Shown here piece by piece: positions 1 through 8,730 of a stretch of DNA of 39,577 nucleotides. The position numbers and the translations under genes were made by a program. Each line of letters opens with the position of its first letter. Position 1 is the first letter of the stretch. This stretch comes from Xanthomonas cannabis pv. cannabis (GTDB lineage: Bacteria > Pseudomonadota > Gammaproteobacteria > Xanthomonadales > Xanthomonadaceae): contig NZ_JSZE01000030.1 of the NCBI RefSeq assembly GCF_000802365.1, positions 1-39,577 on the forward strand, in the 5' to 3' direction. Under the pieces are notes generated by a model. That model did no database searches and had not been told where the DNA came from. It saw nothing but the letters and a program-made list of their open reading frames with translations.

Positions 1-1
1 C

Positions 2-262
2 AGTGGCGGCATGGACGATGTGGCAAACGTGCTCTGCGGCATGGCCGGTGTGGCCGATATCGACAGCGTATTGGCCGCCTTGGCCGATCCCGCCCAGCGC
101 GACGCCGTGGCGCGAATGCAACGTGCGCGCTGGGGTGGCGGCGGGGATGTGGCAGGGGCACGCGCCGCGCTACGCGACGCATTTGCCAAGGGTCCCCGCT
201 GGCGGCATGCGAGCGCGGCGGAGCCCGATGTGCTGGCGCCGTTGTATCCGCCGGGGTCTTGA
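2..262 (+). CDS. C-terminal fragment of an unidentified protein (BatD-like possible)
   Basis: This reading frame is open from the left edge of the window and stops with TGA at 260-262, giving about 86 C-terminal residues; the true start lies outside. The segment is rich in Ala and Arg and looks like a short helical tail, with the stretches LADPAQRDAV, RARWGGG and FAKGPRWR and the ending LYPPGS. From memory the pattern resembles the C-terminal tail of xanthomonad BatD (oxygen-tolerance) proteins, but no catalytic or domain motif is present to prove it. That it is a real coding end is supported by codon use and by the stop being followed by non-coding sequence. The BatD assignment is a guess. 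Confidence 0.5.
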   Translation, partial: SGGMDDVANVLCGMAGVADIDSVLAALADPAQRDAVARMQRARWGGGGDVAGARAALRDAFAKGPRWRHASAAEPDVLAPLYPPGS

Positions 263-408
263 TCGGCTGCGATAAGTCGGCAGCGATTGATGGATGATGA
301 TGGTCGTCACTTCCATGGCGGTGTAGTTTTTTTGAGCTCCATGTGCCTGGTTTGCGAACGGTGTCGCCGAGAGCAAAGCGTGACTGCTGCGCCTTTGTTG
401 CAGGGCCC

Positions 409-478
409 TTGCCCGCCCACCATCGCAGGACACGCTGCAAGTACGTCCATGTAGCTCTGGCGCGGCATCCATGCCGCT
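409..478 (-). repeat. Dispersed element, copy 1 (inverted relative to copy 2)
   Basis: Read on the minus strand from 478 downward, this segment begins GGCATGGATGCCGC, continues through a CATGGACG block and a GCGTGTCC block, and ends in GGGCA. The same ordered blocks occur on the plus strand at 638-704, so the two are diverged copies in opposite orientation. A further partial copy of the last block (GTCCCGCGA followed by CGGTGAG) lies on the plus strand near 484-506. The origin of the element is unknown; no transposase is linked to it. Confidence 0.6.
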
Positions 479-637
479 CAAGGTCCCGCGACGGTGAGCG
501 GGCAAGGACCAGTCGAGTTGGTCGGTCTGCAGAGTTTTCAACAAGCGATCGGCAAACTTGCGACGCTGTTTCTTCTCTTCAATAAACCACCAGCCAACTG
601 TCTGGTGCGGTGTCTTCACCGATTGCGGGACCGTTGG

Positions 638-704
638 CGGCATGGATGCCGCCACCGAGCCCCCATGGACGGGTTAACGGCGTGTCCCGCGAGCGGTGAG
701 GGCA
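638..704 (+). repeat. Dispersed element, copy 2
   Basis: This plus-strand copy shares with 409-478 (minus) the 14-base start GGCATGGATGCCGC, an ATGGACG block about 15 bases later, a GCGTGTCC block and a G-rich end. The start is itself an inverted repeat (GCGGCAT / ATGCCGC), so each copy could fold into a small hairpin. Which positions are conserved between copies is seen directly; that it is a genome-wide xanthomonad repeat family is only my recollection. Confidence 0.6.
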
Positions 705-950
705 CCGCGCACTCGATACACCAGGCTTTCGACCTGGCATCTGACGACATAGGAGGCGCCGCTACGACTTGAGATTTCCGTTGCCGCGCAGGTGGGAACA
801 GTCAGGTGCAAAGCGAGTTTCAACGCTTGCATCAACCAAGATTGAGAAGCGCACCTACCCGCAGCAGGCGCGCAGGAGCACCCGGGTAGGTGGCCGCATC
901 CTTGGCGTTTGTTAAGCTCCGGCCTTTGTGTCCAGAACAAGGCCGACCAG

Positions 951-2231
951 ATGACTGCATCCCCAGCCGCGCGCCGCCCGGGCCTGCCCCTGCATTGGAA
1001 GATGGGGATCGGCTTCGCCGTCGGCCTGTTGTTGGGTCTTGCGGTCTATTACCTGGCCGGCAGCGACGCCGAGTGGGTGCGTTTGGTGACCAAGTACGTC
1101 ACCACGCCGTTTTCGCAGGTGTTCCTCAATCTGATCTTCATGCTGATCGTGCCGCTGCTGTTTTCGGCGCTGGTCATGGGCATTTCCGAGATGGGCGACA
1201 TCCGTGCCCTTGGACGGGTGGGCTGGCGCACCCTGGGCTATACCGTGGTGCTGTCCGGCGTGGCGGTATTGCTGGGCCTGGTGCTGGTCAACGTGCTCAA
1301 GCCCGGCGCTGGCGTGGACCCGCAGCTGGCCAACCAGCTGATCCAGGAAAACGCCGACCGCACCCGCGAAATCATCTCCAGCTCCGGCACCCAGCCGCAG
1401 GGCATGGACATGCTGCTGTCGATCGTGCCCAACAACGTGATTGCCGCCGCGTCGAGCAATGGTGCGATCCTGTCGCTGATGTTCTTCGCGGTGATGTTCG
1501 GTGTGGGCATGGTGCTGACCGCCGACGAAAAGGTCGCCACGCTCAAGCGCGGCATCGAGGGGATCTTCGAAATTTCGATGACCTTGATCGGGCTGGTGAT
1601 CCGCCTGGCGCCGTATGCGGTGGCCTGCTTCATGTTCAATCTGGCGGCGTTGTTCGGCTTCGATCTGTTGATCCGCCTGGGCGCCTATGTGGGCGTGGTG
1701 GTGCTGGCGCTGGGCCTGCACATGGTGGTGAGCTACGGGCTGGCGGTGAAGTTTGCCGGGCGCTCGCCGCTGGGCTTCTTCAAGCAGACCCAGGCGGCCA
1801 CGATGATGGCGTTCTCCACCGCGTCGAGTAACGCCACCCTGCCGACTGCGCTGCGCGTGGCCGACGAGATGGGTCTGCCGCCGCGCGTATCGCGCTTCGT
1901 GTTGACCGTGGGTGCCACCGCCAACCAGAACGGCACCGCGCTGTTCGAAGGCGTGACGGTGATCTTCCTGGCGCAGTTCTTCAACGTGGACCTGAGCCTG
2001 GGCCAGCAGTTCATGGTGATGCTGGTGTGCATCCTGGGCGGCATCGGCACCGCAGGCGTGCCGTCGGGCTCGCTGCCGGTGGTGGCGCTGATCTGCGCCA
2101 TGGTCGGGGTCAACCCGGTCGGCATCGGCATGATTCTGGGCGTCAATCACTTCCTGGACATGTGCCGCACGGCGTTGAACGTGACCGGGGATCTGGCGCT
2201 GACAACGTTGGTGGCCAAGGGTGAAGAGTAG
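951..2231 (+). CDS. Dicarboxylate/amino-acid:cation symporter (DAACS family)
   Basis: Predicted inner-membrane secondary transporter of 426 residues that would import an acidic amino acid or C4-dicarboxylate with Na+ or H+. Eight or so hydrophobic helices are visible, and the family hallmarks lie in the C-terminal half: the serine-rich hairpin STASSNATLP (about 289-298), GATANQNGTALFEG (321-334), and DMCRTALNVTGD (403-414), whose Arg406 is the residue that holds the acidic side chain in glutamate carriers. The usual NMDGT ion-site motif is NQNGT here. ATG at 951 is preferred to a TTG at 909, because the protein then begins just before the first helix and matches family length (about 420-440). 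It is followed by a repeat-rich spacer and the transketolase gene on the same strand, without obvious coupling. The exact substrate cannot be told from sequence. Confidence 0.93.
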   Translation: MTASPAARRPGLPLHWKMGIGFAVGLLLGLAVYYLAGSDAEWVRLVTKYVTTPFSQVFLNLIFMLIVPLLFSALVMGISEMGDIRALGRVGWRTLGYTVVLSGVAVLLGLVLVNVLKPGAGVDPQLANQLIQENADRTREIISSSGTQPQGMDMLLSIVPNNVIAAASSNGAILSLMFFAVMFGVGMVLTADEKVATLKRGIEGIFEISMTLIGLVIRLAPYAVACFMFNLAALFGFDLLIRLGAYVGVVVLALGLHMVVSYGLAVKFAGRSPLGFFKQTQAATMMAFSTASSNATLPTALRVADEMGLPPRVSRFVLTVGATANQNGTALFEGVTVIFLAQFFNVDLSLGQQFMVMLVCILGGIGTAGVPSGSLPVVALICAMVGVNPVGIGMILGVNHFLDMCRTALNVTGDLALTTLVAKGEE

Positions 2232-2360
2232 GGATTCGGCAATCGGGATTGGGGATTCGCTCAAGCGGGCTGTTGCGAAGGGGGGCATGGGGCCTTCTGC
2301 ATGAAGGTCAGCTCGCCGCTGCTTTCACCAATCCCGACTCCCCAATCACCAATCCCGGCC
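2231..2360. repeat. Xanthomonad-type GGGATT(G/C) intergenic repeat, inverted pair
   Basis: Right after the symporter stop are several GGGATTC/GGGATTG units (about 2231-2258). Their complements, AATCCC and CCAATC units, lie at about 2327-2356. The two clusters face each other, so the transcript could fold into a long imperfect hairpin that may end or stabilise the symporter message. The unit is a variant of the heptamers at 11418-11445, 32555-32586 and 36647-36709. Confidence 0.6.
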
Positions 2361-2432
2361 CCCTAACGCGCCGTGTGGGAGAATAGGCGCCTCCGCTTCC
2401 AGCGGTGTTCCCCTCCGCTTCCATAGACGCCC

Positions 2433-4433
2433 ATGACCCAGCCCACCCGCCGCCAGCTGGCCAACGCCATCCGTTTTCTTGCCGCAGACGCGGTCGAAGC
2501 CGCCAAGTCCGGTCACCCCGGCATGCCGATGGGCATGGCCGATATTGCCGAAGTGCTGTGGAACGATTATTTCCGGCACAACCCGAACAACCCGCAGTGG
2601 TTCAACCGTGACCGTTTCGTGCTGTCCAACGGGCATGGCTCGATGCTGCAGTACGCGCTGCTGCACCTGTCCGGTTACGACCTGCCGATCGAGCAGCTCA
2701 AGCAGTTCCGTCAGTTGCACAGCAAGACCGCCGGCCACCCCGAGCGCAGCGAAACCCCCGGCGTGGAGACCACCACCGGTCCGCTTGGGCAGGGCTTTGC
2801 CAATGCGGTCGGGTTTGCGCTGGCCGAAAAGTTGCTGGCGCAGCGCTACAACCGACCGGAACTGGAGATCGTCGATCACCGTACCTGGGTGTTCATGGGC
2901 GATGGCTGCCTGATGGAAGGCATTTCGCACGAAGCCGCCTCGCTGGCCGGCACCTGGGGCCTGGGCAAGCTGGTCGCGTTCTGGGACAACAACCAGATCT
3001 CCATCGACGGCAACACTGCCGGCTGGTTCAGCGACAACACCTCGGCACGCTTCGAGGCTTATGGCTGGCACGTCATCCGTGACGTGGACGGGCATGACGC
3101 CGACAAGATCAAGGCCGCCATCGAGGCCGCGCTGGAAAACAGCGACAAGCCCACGCTGATCTGCTGCCGCACCAAGATCGGTTTCGGTGCGCCCAGCAAG
3201 GCCGGCAAGGAATCCTCGCACGGCGCGCCGCTGGGCCAGGAAGAACTGGAAGGCGCCCGCAAGGCGCTCGACTGGCCATACGGCCCGTTCGAAATTCCCG
3301 AAGAGATCTACGCTGGCTGGCGCGCCGGCGGCACCGGCACCCTGCGTCAGGCCGAATGGGAGCAGCTGTTCGACAAATACAGCAAGCAGTACGCCAGCGA
3401 AGCCGACGAGCTGACCCGTCGCTCGCACGGCGAACTGCCGGACGACTTCATCGCCAAGGCCGATGCCTACATCGCCAAGGCGCAGGAAGACGGCCAGACC
3501 ATCGCCTCGCGCAAGGCCTCGCAGCTGGCGATCGAAGCGTTTGCGCCGTTGCTCCCCGAGTTGATCGGCGGCTCGGCCGATCTGGCGCATTCCAACCTGA
3601 CTCTGTGGAAGGCCAGCAAGTCGGTCGCCACCGACGACCCGGACGCCAACTACGTGTATTACGGCGTGCGCGAGTTCGGCATGACGGCCATTGCCAATGG
3701 CCTGGCCCTGCATGGCGGCTTCATTCCGTTCGATGCCACCTTCCTGGTGTTCAGCGATTACGCGCGCAACGGCGTGCGCATGAGTGCATTGAACCCGGCA
3801 CATGCCATCCACGTGTACACGCACGACTCGATCGGTCTGGGCGAAGACGGCCCGACCCACCAGCCGGTGGAACACCTGGCCTCGCTGCGCTACATCCCCA
3901 ACAACGATGTGTGGCGCCCGGGCGATGCGGTGGAGTCGGCGGTGAGCTGGAAGGCCGCCATCACCCGCAAGGACGGCCCGAGCTGCCTGATCTTCAGCCG
4001 CCAGAACCTGCAGCACCAGCCGCGCAGCGCCGAGCAGATCAAGCTGATCGAACGCGGTGGTTACGTGCTGGCCGATGCCGAAGGCGGCACGCCTGACGTG
4101 ATCCTGATCGGCACCGGGTCGGAAGTGGGTCTGGCGGTGGAAGCCAAGAAGACCCTGGATGCCGCGGGTCTGAAGACGCGCGTGGTGTCGATGCCGTCCA
4201 CCGATGTGTTCGACCGCCAGGATGCGGCGTACCGCGAATCCGTGCTGCCGAAGGCAGTGCGCAAGCGCGTGGCGGTGGAAGCCGGTGTGACCGGTTTCTG
4301 GCGCAAGTACGTGGGCCTGGACGGCGATGTGATCGGCATCGATACCTTCGGCGCCTCGGCGCCGGCCGATCAGTTGTATGCGTACTTCAAGATCACTGCC
4401 GAGCACGTGGTGAACGCGGCGAAGGCGCTGTAA
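2433..4433 (+). CDS. tkt: Transketolase
   Basis: Cytoplasmic thiamine-diphosphate enzyme moving two-carbon ketol units between sugar phosphates, linking glycolysis and the pentose phosphate pathway. The 666-residue product has the size of E. coli TktA (663). Visible signatures are SGHPGMPMG (26-34), the phosphate/thiamine loop GPLGQG (116-121), the metal/ThDP motif starting at GDG (157-159) and ending at the Asn pair 186-187, and the later REFGM segment carrying the catalytic Glu of the pyrimidine domain. The C-terminal domain with a GTGSEV nucleotide-like loop is intact. ATG at 2433 gives the standard N-terminus; no strong Shine-Dalgarno site is visible. It stands alone, ends at a strong terminator (4454-4482), and lies about 22 kb from the glycolysis cluster at 26.6-37.9 kb. 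Confidence 0.98.
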   Translation: MTQPTRRQLANAIRFLAADAVEAAKSGHPGMPMGMADIAEVLWNDYFRHNPNNPQWFNRDRFVLSNGHGSMLQYALLHLSGYDLPIEQLKQFRQLHSKTAGHPERSETPGVETTTGPLGQGFANAVGFALAEKLLAQRYNRPELEIVDHRTWVFMGDGCLMEGISHEAASLAGTWGLGKLVAFWDNNQISIDGNTAGWFSDNTSARFEAYGWHVIRDVDGHDADKIKAAIEAALENSDKPTLICCRTKIGFGAPSKAGKESSHGAPLGQEELEGARKALDWPYGPFEIPEEIYAGWRAGGTGTLRQAEWEQLFDKYSKQYASEADELTRRSHGELPDDFIAKADAYIAKAQEDGQTIASRKASQLAIEAFAPLLPELIGGSADLAHSNLTLWKASKSVATDDPDANYVYYGVREFGMTAIANGLALHGGFIPFDATFLVFSDYARNGVRMSALNPAHAIHVYTHDSIGLGEDGPTHQPVEHLASLRYIPNNDVWRPGDAVESAVSWKAAITRKDGPSCLIFSRQNLQHQPRSAEQIKLIERGGYVLADAEGGTPDVILIGTGSEVGLAVEAKKTLDAAGLKTRVVSMPSTDVFDRQDAAYRESVLPKAVRKRVAVEAGVTGFWRKYVGLDGDVIGIDTFGASAPADQLYAYFKITAEHVVNAAKAL

Positions 4434-4453
4434 ATCCGCGCAGTGTGGCATTG

Positions 4454-4482
4454 AAAAACGCCGGCGTTTGCCGGCGTTTTTT
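4454..4482 (+). terminator. Rho-independent terminator of tkt
   Basis: A perfect 9-base stem (4457-4465 with 4470-4478, AACGCCGGC/GCCGGCGTT) closes a GTTT loop. It is preceded by an A run and followed by six T residues, 20 bases past the tkt stop. This is a textbook intrinsic terminator, and the A run lets it work weakly in the other direction too. Confidence 0.93.
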
Positions 4483-5063
4483 GTTGATTACCTCAGCGCG
4501 TCGCGTGTCCTGTGCGGGCATTGCCATGGGCCGATGACACCGAGCGTGTGCATGCAGGAGCGCTTGAATACATGCCGCGTGTGCGCGCGCGCGCGCGGGG
4601 CAGGGAGGTGTCGGTGCGGGCGCAACGTGGGCTTGCCAGGGACGCTGAAGTGCCAACCACTGCTACGTCGCACTCAGGCAGTCAGGCAGGTGGAGGCGAT
4701 CCTTCACCCAGCGTGGTACAGCGTGCATTGAGTACACCCGGTCACTGGCCGCGCATGCCCGAGCTGCCGGCGCACTAGCCGTCAGCAACAAAGATTGAGG
4801 ATCCGGGCATCGGCAGGCTGGTGCCGCCAGTCGCGGACCCGGGTGAAATCTCCCCTCGGCAAACGGGACGCAGGGAGCTTGCTGTCGCGGTCGCCTCTGC
4901 GCCGGAGACGTCGGCACGGGTGGACCTGATGGGTCCGGTCGCGGTGCCAGACGGCGTCCTCACAGGGGTAAACCTTGGCCCGGCAAAGGCCTGCGCGGCC
5001 CGAAATCCTGCTGAAGCGTTCGCTTCGACGCGCAGCCGCGCCAGGCGATGCGCACTGCCTGTT
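4483..5063. other. Long intergenic region without a recognised gene
   Basis: The stretch between the tkt terminator and the iron box has no convincing coding sequence. Short frames on both strands lack a ribosome site and are rich in Arg, Ala and Cys, as out-of-frame high-GC DNA is. It contains one notable element, the alternating purine-pyrimidine tract at 4576-4597. Confidence 0.6.
4576..4597. repeat. Alternating CG/TG dinucleotide tract
   Basis: Twenty-two bases alternate strictly between pyrimidine and purine, mostly as CG steps with two TG steps at the left. Such tracts can adopt left-handed Z-DNA under negative supercoiling and are prone to slippage. Whether it has any role here is unknown. 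Confidence 0.7.
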
Positions 5064-5082
5064 TAAAATGTGAATCATTCCC
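5064..5082 (+). promoter_or_regulatory. Candidate Fur box upstream of TonB receptor
   Basis: The 19-base site matches the classical Fur consensus (GATAATGATAATCATTATC) at 13 of 19 positions, including the unbroken core AATCATT and the AATG block. It sits in a locally A/T-rich patch about 105 bases before the receptor ATG, where an iron-repressed promoter would be expected. The match is seen; binding is inferred. Confidence 0.6.
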
Positions 5083-5186
5083 ATTAAAATGCGGCGCTGC
5101 CACGATTCCGTGGCGTGTCCTTCCCCCTTGTCTGCCGCCGCACATCCTGCGGCGGGCCGCCCTCGATTGTCTGTGCCGGAGCCGTG

Positions 5187-7373
5187 ATGAACCGTCCTAC
5201 CGTAATGCGTCTTCTTCCCATCGCGCGGCGCCCGCGCGCGCTGTCGCATGCGGTGTTCGCCGCGCTGTGCACACTGGCCGCCGGCCAGGCACTTGCCGAA
5301 ACGCCGGCCGGCGAAGCCGAGGTCACCACCCTGGACCGGCTCAACGTGCAGGGTGAGCAGGCCAAGGGCTACACGGTGGAAAAGACCACCGCCGGTACGC
5401 GCATGAACCTGGCGCTGCGCGAGATTCCGCAGTCGGTCACCGTGATCACGCGCGACCGCATGGACGACCAGAACCTGCAGAGCATCACCGACGTGCTCAA
5501 CAACGTCACCGGCATCTCGGTGGCGCAGAGCGACAGCGAGCGGCTGGAGTTCTTCGCGCGCGGTTTCTACATCGACAACTACCAGTTCGACGGCATCCCG
5601 GCCTACATGGAGCAGGCCTGGAGCTACGGCGATTCGGCGCTGGACGTGGCGCTGTACGACCGCGTGGAAGTGGTGCGCGGCGCCACCGGCCTGCTCACCG
5701 GTTCGGGCAACCCGTCGGCGTCGATCAACCTGGTGCGCAAGCATGCGGTGAGCCGCGACTTCACCGGCACCGTGTCGGTGGGCGGCGGCGACTTCAACAA
5801 GACCCGCAGCGTGGCCGATGTCACCGTGCCGCTGAGCCCCGAAGGCACCGTGCGCGCGCGCGTGGTGGGCGTGTATCAGGACGGCGAGTCCGACATGGAC
5901 CGCTACAACCTGCGCAAGAAGATCGGTTCGGCCATCATCGATGCCGACCTCACCGACAGCACCTTGCTGAGCGTGGGCTACGAATACCAGAAGAAGGAAT
6001 CGGACGATGTCACCTGGGGCGGCTTCCCGCTGTTCTACAGCGATGGCACGCGTCCCAACTACGACCGCTCGTTCAATCCAGCCGCCGATTGGACCTTCTG
6101 GGACACGCGCCTGCAGCGCACCTTCGCCAGCCTGCAGCAGAGCTTCGACAGCGGCTGGACCCTCAAGGCCAACGTGAGCCACGAGAAGACCGAAGCGGCC
6201 AACCACCTCTTCTACCCGTTCTATACGATCTTCGGCTTCGACCGCGCCACCGGCGGCGGCGTGGTGCCGTATTCGGGCAACTACCAGACCGAGCGCAAGG
6301 CCGATGGCGCCGATGTGTACGCGGAAGGTCCGTTCCAGCTGTTTGGCCGTGAGCATCACCTGGTGGCCGGCGCCAGCTACAACCGCCGCGAGTACGTCAA
6401 CAACGGCACCTTCGATTTCCCGGCGCCGCTGGACAGCTACTTCGGTTGGACCGGAGCCTATCCGGAGCCTAACTGGAGCCCGCGCTCGGTGCAGAGCGAC
6501 GGCACCATCACGCAGAAGGCCGCCTACGTGGCCGCACGTTTCTCGCTGGCCGACCCGCTGACGCTGCTGGTGGGTGCGCGCTACACCGACTGGCAGATCG
6601 ATGGCCGCAACTTCGATTCGACCACGCAACGCCTGGTGCCGTTTTCCGACAGCCAGACTGAAGTTACTCCGTACGCCGGCCTGGTCTACGACATCAACGA
6701 TGTGTGGTCGACCTACGTCAGCTACACCGAAATCTTCAACCCGCAGACGCTGCGCGATGCCAATGGTGGCTACCTGGATCCGTTGAGCGGCAAGGGCTAC
6801 GAAGCCGGCGTCAAGGCCGCATGGTTCGACGATCAGCTCAATGCTTCGTTGGCCCTGTTCCGCATCGAGCAGGACAACCTGGGCGTGGCCACCGGCGGTT
6901 TCGTGCCGGGCAGCAGCGAGTCCGCATTCGTGGCTGCCAGCGGCGTGGTCAGCGAAGGCTTCGACTTCGAGCTCTCCGGCCGCCTGACCCAGGGCTGGAA
7001 TGCCACCTTCGGCGCCTCGCACTACACCGCACGCGACGACAGCGGCACCTCGATCAACACCCACCTGCCGCGCACCACCATCAAGCTGTTCAGCAGCTAC
7101 ACCCCGCAGGGTGCGTGGAGCGATCTCACCGTCGGTGGTGGCGTCAACTGGCAGAACCGTGCGTACTACGTGGACCCGGTCTACGGCACCTTCCAGCAGA
7201 GCGCCTATGCCTTGGTGAGCGCATTCGCACGCTACCGTCTGTCGCCGCAGTTTTCCGTGCAACTCAACGTCGACAACCTGCTCGACAAGCGTTACTACGC
7301 GCAGTTCAACGGCGGCTATGGCGCATGGGGTGCATCGCGCAACGGCATGCTGACCTTCAACTACACGTTCTGA
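5187..7373 (+). CDS. TonB-dependent siderophore receptor
   Basis: Outer-membrane gated beta-barrel of 728 residues. A basic start and hydrophobic stretch form a signal peptide with likely cleavage after AGQALA (about residue 37). A TonB-box-like TTLDRLNV follows, then the plug domain (IPQSVTVITRDRMDDQ, the VEVVRGATGLLTGSGNPSASINLVRK core) and a 22-strand-type barrel ending in the aromatic residue Phe (LTFNYTF). The IPQSV plug start and GSGNPSASINLVRK are typical of the FhuE/FpvA-like siderophore receptors (TIGR01783 type). There is no N-terminal signalling (STN) domain, so it should not act through an anti-sigma factor. ATG at 5187 is chosen because it directly precedes the signal peptide; a second ATG lies six codons on. 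A Fur-like box lies upstream and a strong terminator downstream, so it is monocistronic and probably iron-repressed. The actual siderophore cannot be named. Confidence 0.92.
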   Translation: MNRPTVMRLLPIARRPRALSHAVFAALCTLAAGQALAETPAGEAEVTTLDRLNVQGEQAKGYTVEKTTAGTRMNLALREIPQSVTVITRDRMDDQNLQSITDVLNNVTGISVAQSDSERLEFFARGFYIDNYQFDGIPAYMEQAWSYGDSALDVALYDRVEVVRGATGLLTGSGNPSASINLVRKHAVSRDFTGTVSVGGGDFNKTRSVADVTVPLSPEGTVRARVVGVYQDGESDMDRYNLRKKIGSAIIDADLTDSTLLSVGYEYQKKESDDVTWGGFPLFYSDGTRPNYDRSFNPAADWTFWDTRLQRTFASLQQSFDSGWTLKANVSHEKTEAANHLFYPFYTIFGFDRATGGGVVPYSGNYQTERKADGADVYAEGPFQLFGREHHLVAGASYNRREYVNNGTFDFPAPLDSYFGWTGAYPEPNWSPRSVQSDGTITQKAAYVAARFSLADPLTLLVGARYTDWQIDGRNFDSTTQRLVPFSDSQTEVTPYAGLVYDINDVWSTYVSYTEIFNPQTLRDANGGYLDPLSGKGYEAGVKAAWFDDQLNASLALFRIEQDNLGVATGGFVPGSSESAFVAASGVVSEGFDFELSGRLTQGWNATFGASHYTARDDSGTSINTHLPRTTIKLFSSYTPQGAWSDLTVGGGVNWQNRAYYVDPVYGTFQQSAYALVSAFARYRLSPQFSVQLNVDNLLDKRYYAQFNGGYGAWGASRNGMLTFNYTF

Positions 7374-7416
7374 TCCACGGCCACGCCGGGCGCCTTGCTG
7401 CCCAGTCTTGTCGAGC

Positions 7417-7452
7417 AAAACACAGGCAGCCGGAACGGTGCCTGTGTTTTTT
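7417..7452 (+). terminator. Rho-independent terminator of the siderophore receptor
   Basis: A perfect 12-base stem (7417-7428 with 7439-7450, AAAACACAGGCA/TGCCTGTGTTTT) is extended inside by CCG/CGG around a GAA loop and continues into a T run. The symmetric A and T ends could also allow it to work for minus-strand transcripts. Confidence 0.92.
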
Positions 7453-7661
7453 TATGCCCGTCCACGCAGTGACGGGAAGGGCGGGTCTGCCGTGGAGCGG
7501 AGCGTTTTGTCAGTGGCAGCCCTTGGCTGTCGCGCTGGAACGGCGTGGTGCGGACGGGAACGCGCACGACCCGGTTGGCATGACCGCGGTGCGGCGTCTG
7601 CAGCGCGCCATGCCTGCAGCACCCCAACGACACTGCGCCGCATCGCTGCGGTGACCATCGC

Positions 7662-8573
7662 TCAACGCACCACCGGTTCCAATTGCGGTGCCAGCACCTG
7701 CGCCACCCATTCCATGAAGGCGCTGACGCGCTGCGGCAGATGGCGGCGCTGCGCATACAACAACGTCACCGGCATTGGTTCGGCGGGGTGGTCGGCAAGC
7801 ACGACACGCAGCGCGCCGCTGTCCAGATACGGGCGCAACGGGCTGGCTGGCGCCTGGATGATGCCCAGCCCTGCGAGCGCGGCGGCAAGATAGGCATCGC
7901 CATTGTTCACCGTCACCGGGCCCTGCATCGGCAGCAGCCGATAGCGCTGCCCGTCGTGATATTCGAAGCCGGGCGAGCGCTGCCCCAGCGTTGGCACGTA
8001 ATGCACCAGGTCGTGCTGGGCGAGATCGTCCAGGCAGCTTGGCGTGCCGCGGCGGGCAAGATAGTCGGCGCTGGCGCAGCTGACGATGCGGACCGCACCC
8101 AGCGGGCGCGCGACCAGGCTGGTGTCTTCAAGCGTGCCCACGCGCAGCACGCAATCGAAGCCTTCGCGCACCACATCGACGCGACGGTCGGTGCTGCTGA
8201 TCTCCACGTCCAGCTGTGGATGCCGGGCCAGAAACGACGGCAGCGCAGGGATCACGAAGTTGCGTGCGATGCCGGACGACATATCCACCCGCAGGCGACC
8301 GCGCAGCTGGCCGCGTTCGCGCTGAAACATGCCGTGCAACTCCTCCATGTCGTCGAGGATGTCGCGGGCGCGTTGCGAGAACGCGGTGCCATCGCCGGTG
8401 AGCTGCACGCGTCGCGTGGTGCGATGCAGGAGCTGGGTACCGAGCGAAGCTTCCAGCCGTTGCACGGCGGTCGAGACGCTGGCCTTGGGCAGGCCCAGGG
8501 TGTCGGCGGCACGGGTGAAACTGCCCAGCTCGGCAACGCGCAGGAAGGCGCGCAGCGACTCCATGGTGTCCAT
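7662..8573 (-). CDS. LysR-family transcriptional regulator
   Basis: A 303-residue protein of standard LysR length. Residues 1-60 form the winged helix-turn-helix (FLRVAELGSFTRAADTLGLPKASVS, quoted in part: SFTRAADTLGLPKASVS), and the rest is the periplasmic-binding-protein-like effector domain. It falls in the large CrgA/YafC-like subgroup that often controls a divergent oxidoreductase gene. ATG at 8573 (MDTMESL) is chosen because it begins just before the helix-turn-helix; the open frame upstream is not protein-like. It is transcribed away from the short-chain reductase at 8731, sharing a 157-base control region, so regulation of that gene and of itself is the natural inference. The effector is unknown. 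Confidence 0.93.
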   Translation of the reverse strand: MDTMESLRAFLRVAELGSFTRAADTLGLPKASVSTAVQRLEASLGTQLLHRTTRRVQLTGDGTAFSQRARDILDDMEELHGMFQRERGQLRGRLRVDMSSGIARNFVIPALPSFLARHPQLDVEISSTDRRVDVVREGFDCVLRVGTLEDTSLVARPLGAVRIVSCASADYLARRGTPSCLDDLAQHDLVHYVPTLGQRSPGFEYHDGQRYRLLPMQGPVTVNNGDAYLAAALAGLGIIQAPASPLRPYLDSGALRVVLADHPAEPMPVTLLYAQRRHLPQRVSAFMEWVAQVLAPQLEPVVR

Positions 8574-8730
8574 CGATTGGTCGGGGATCTTGAACGGTGA
8601 AGTCAGATTGAGCTGATTTATGCGGCACGGCAAGCGCACTAGCCTGAGCGCGTTCGTAACGCATTGCGCGGTCGCCTTATCTGATCGTCGCCACGCCACC
8701 TATCGCCGTCATCACCCCAGGAGTTTGCCC

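Larger units (their letters stand above)
263..950. other. Intergenic region with dispersed-repeat fragments
   Basis: I see no convincing gene in this 688-base spacer. Several open frames cross it on both strands, but none has a plausible ribosome site plus recognisable protein, and they change identity across the repeats annotated at 409-478 and 638-704. The A/T-richer stretch at 300-340 and the mosaic of short repeats suggest accumulated mobile or repetitive debris rather than a coding unit. Confidence 0.6.

Noticed and set aside
170-655. Minus-strand open frame of 161 codons in the first spacer
   Set aside because: It runs through a dispersed-repeat copy and overlaps the end of the first coding fragment. 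It has no ribosome site and its composition changes abruptly, so it is not supported as a gene.
912-2288. Minus-strand open frame of 458 codons across the symporter
   Set aside because: It is His/Gln/Arg-rich antisense of the symporter, with no start signal or recognised protein.
2346-4451. Minus-strand open frame of 701 codons across transketolase
   Set aside because: It is a codon-bias shadow of tkt, with unnatural composition and no domain.
4782-7418. Minus-strand open frame of 878 codons across the siderophore receptor
   Set aside because: It lies antisense to a well-supported TonB receptor and reflects the strong third-position GC of that gene. It is His/Arg/Gly-rich with no motif or ribosome site.
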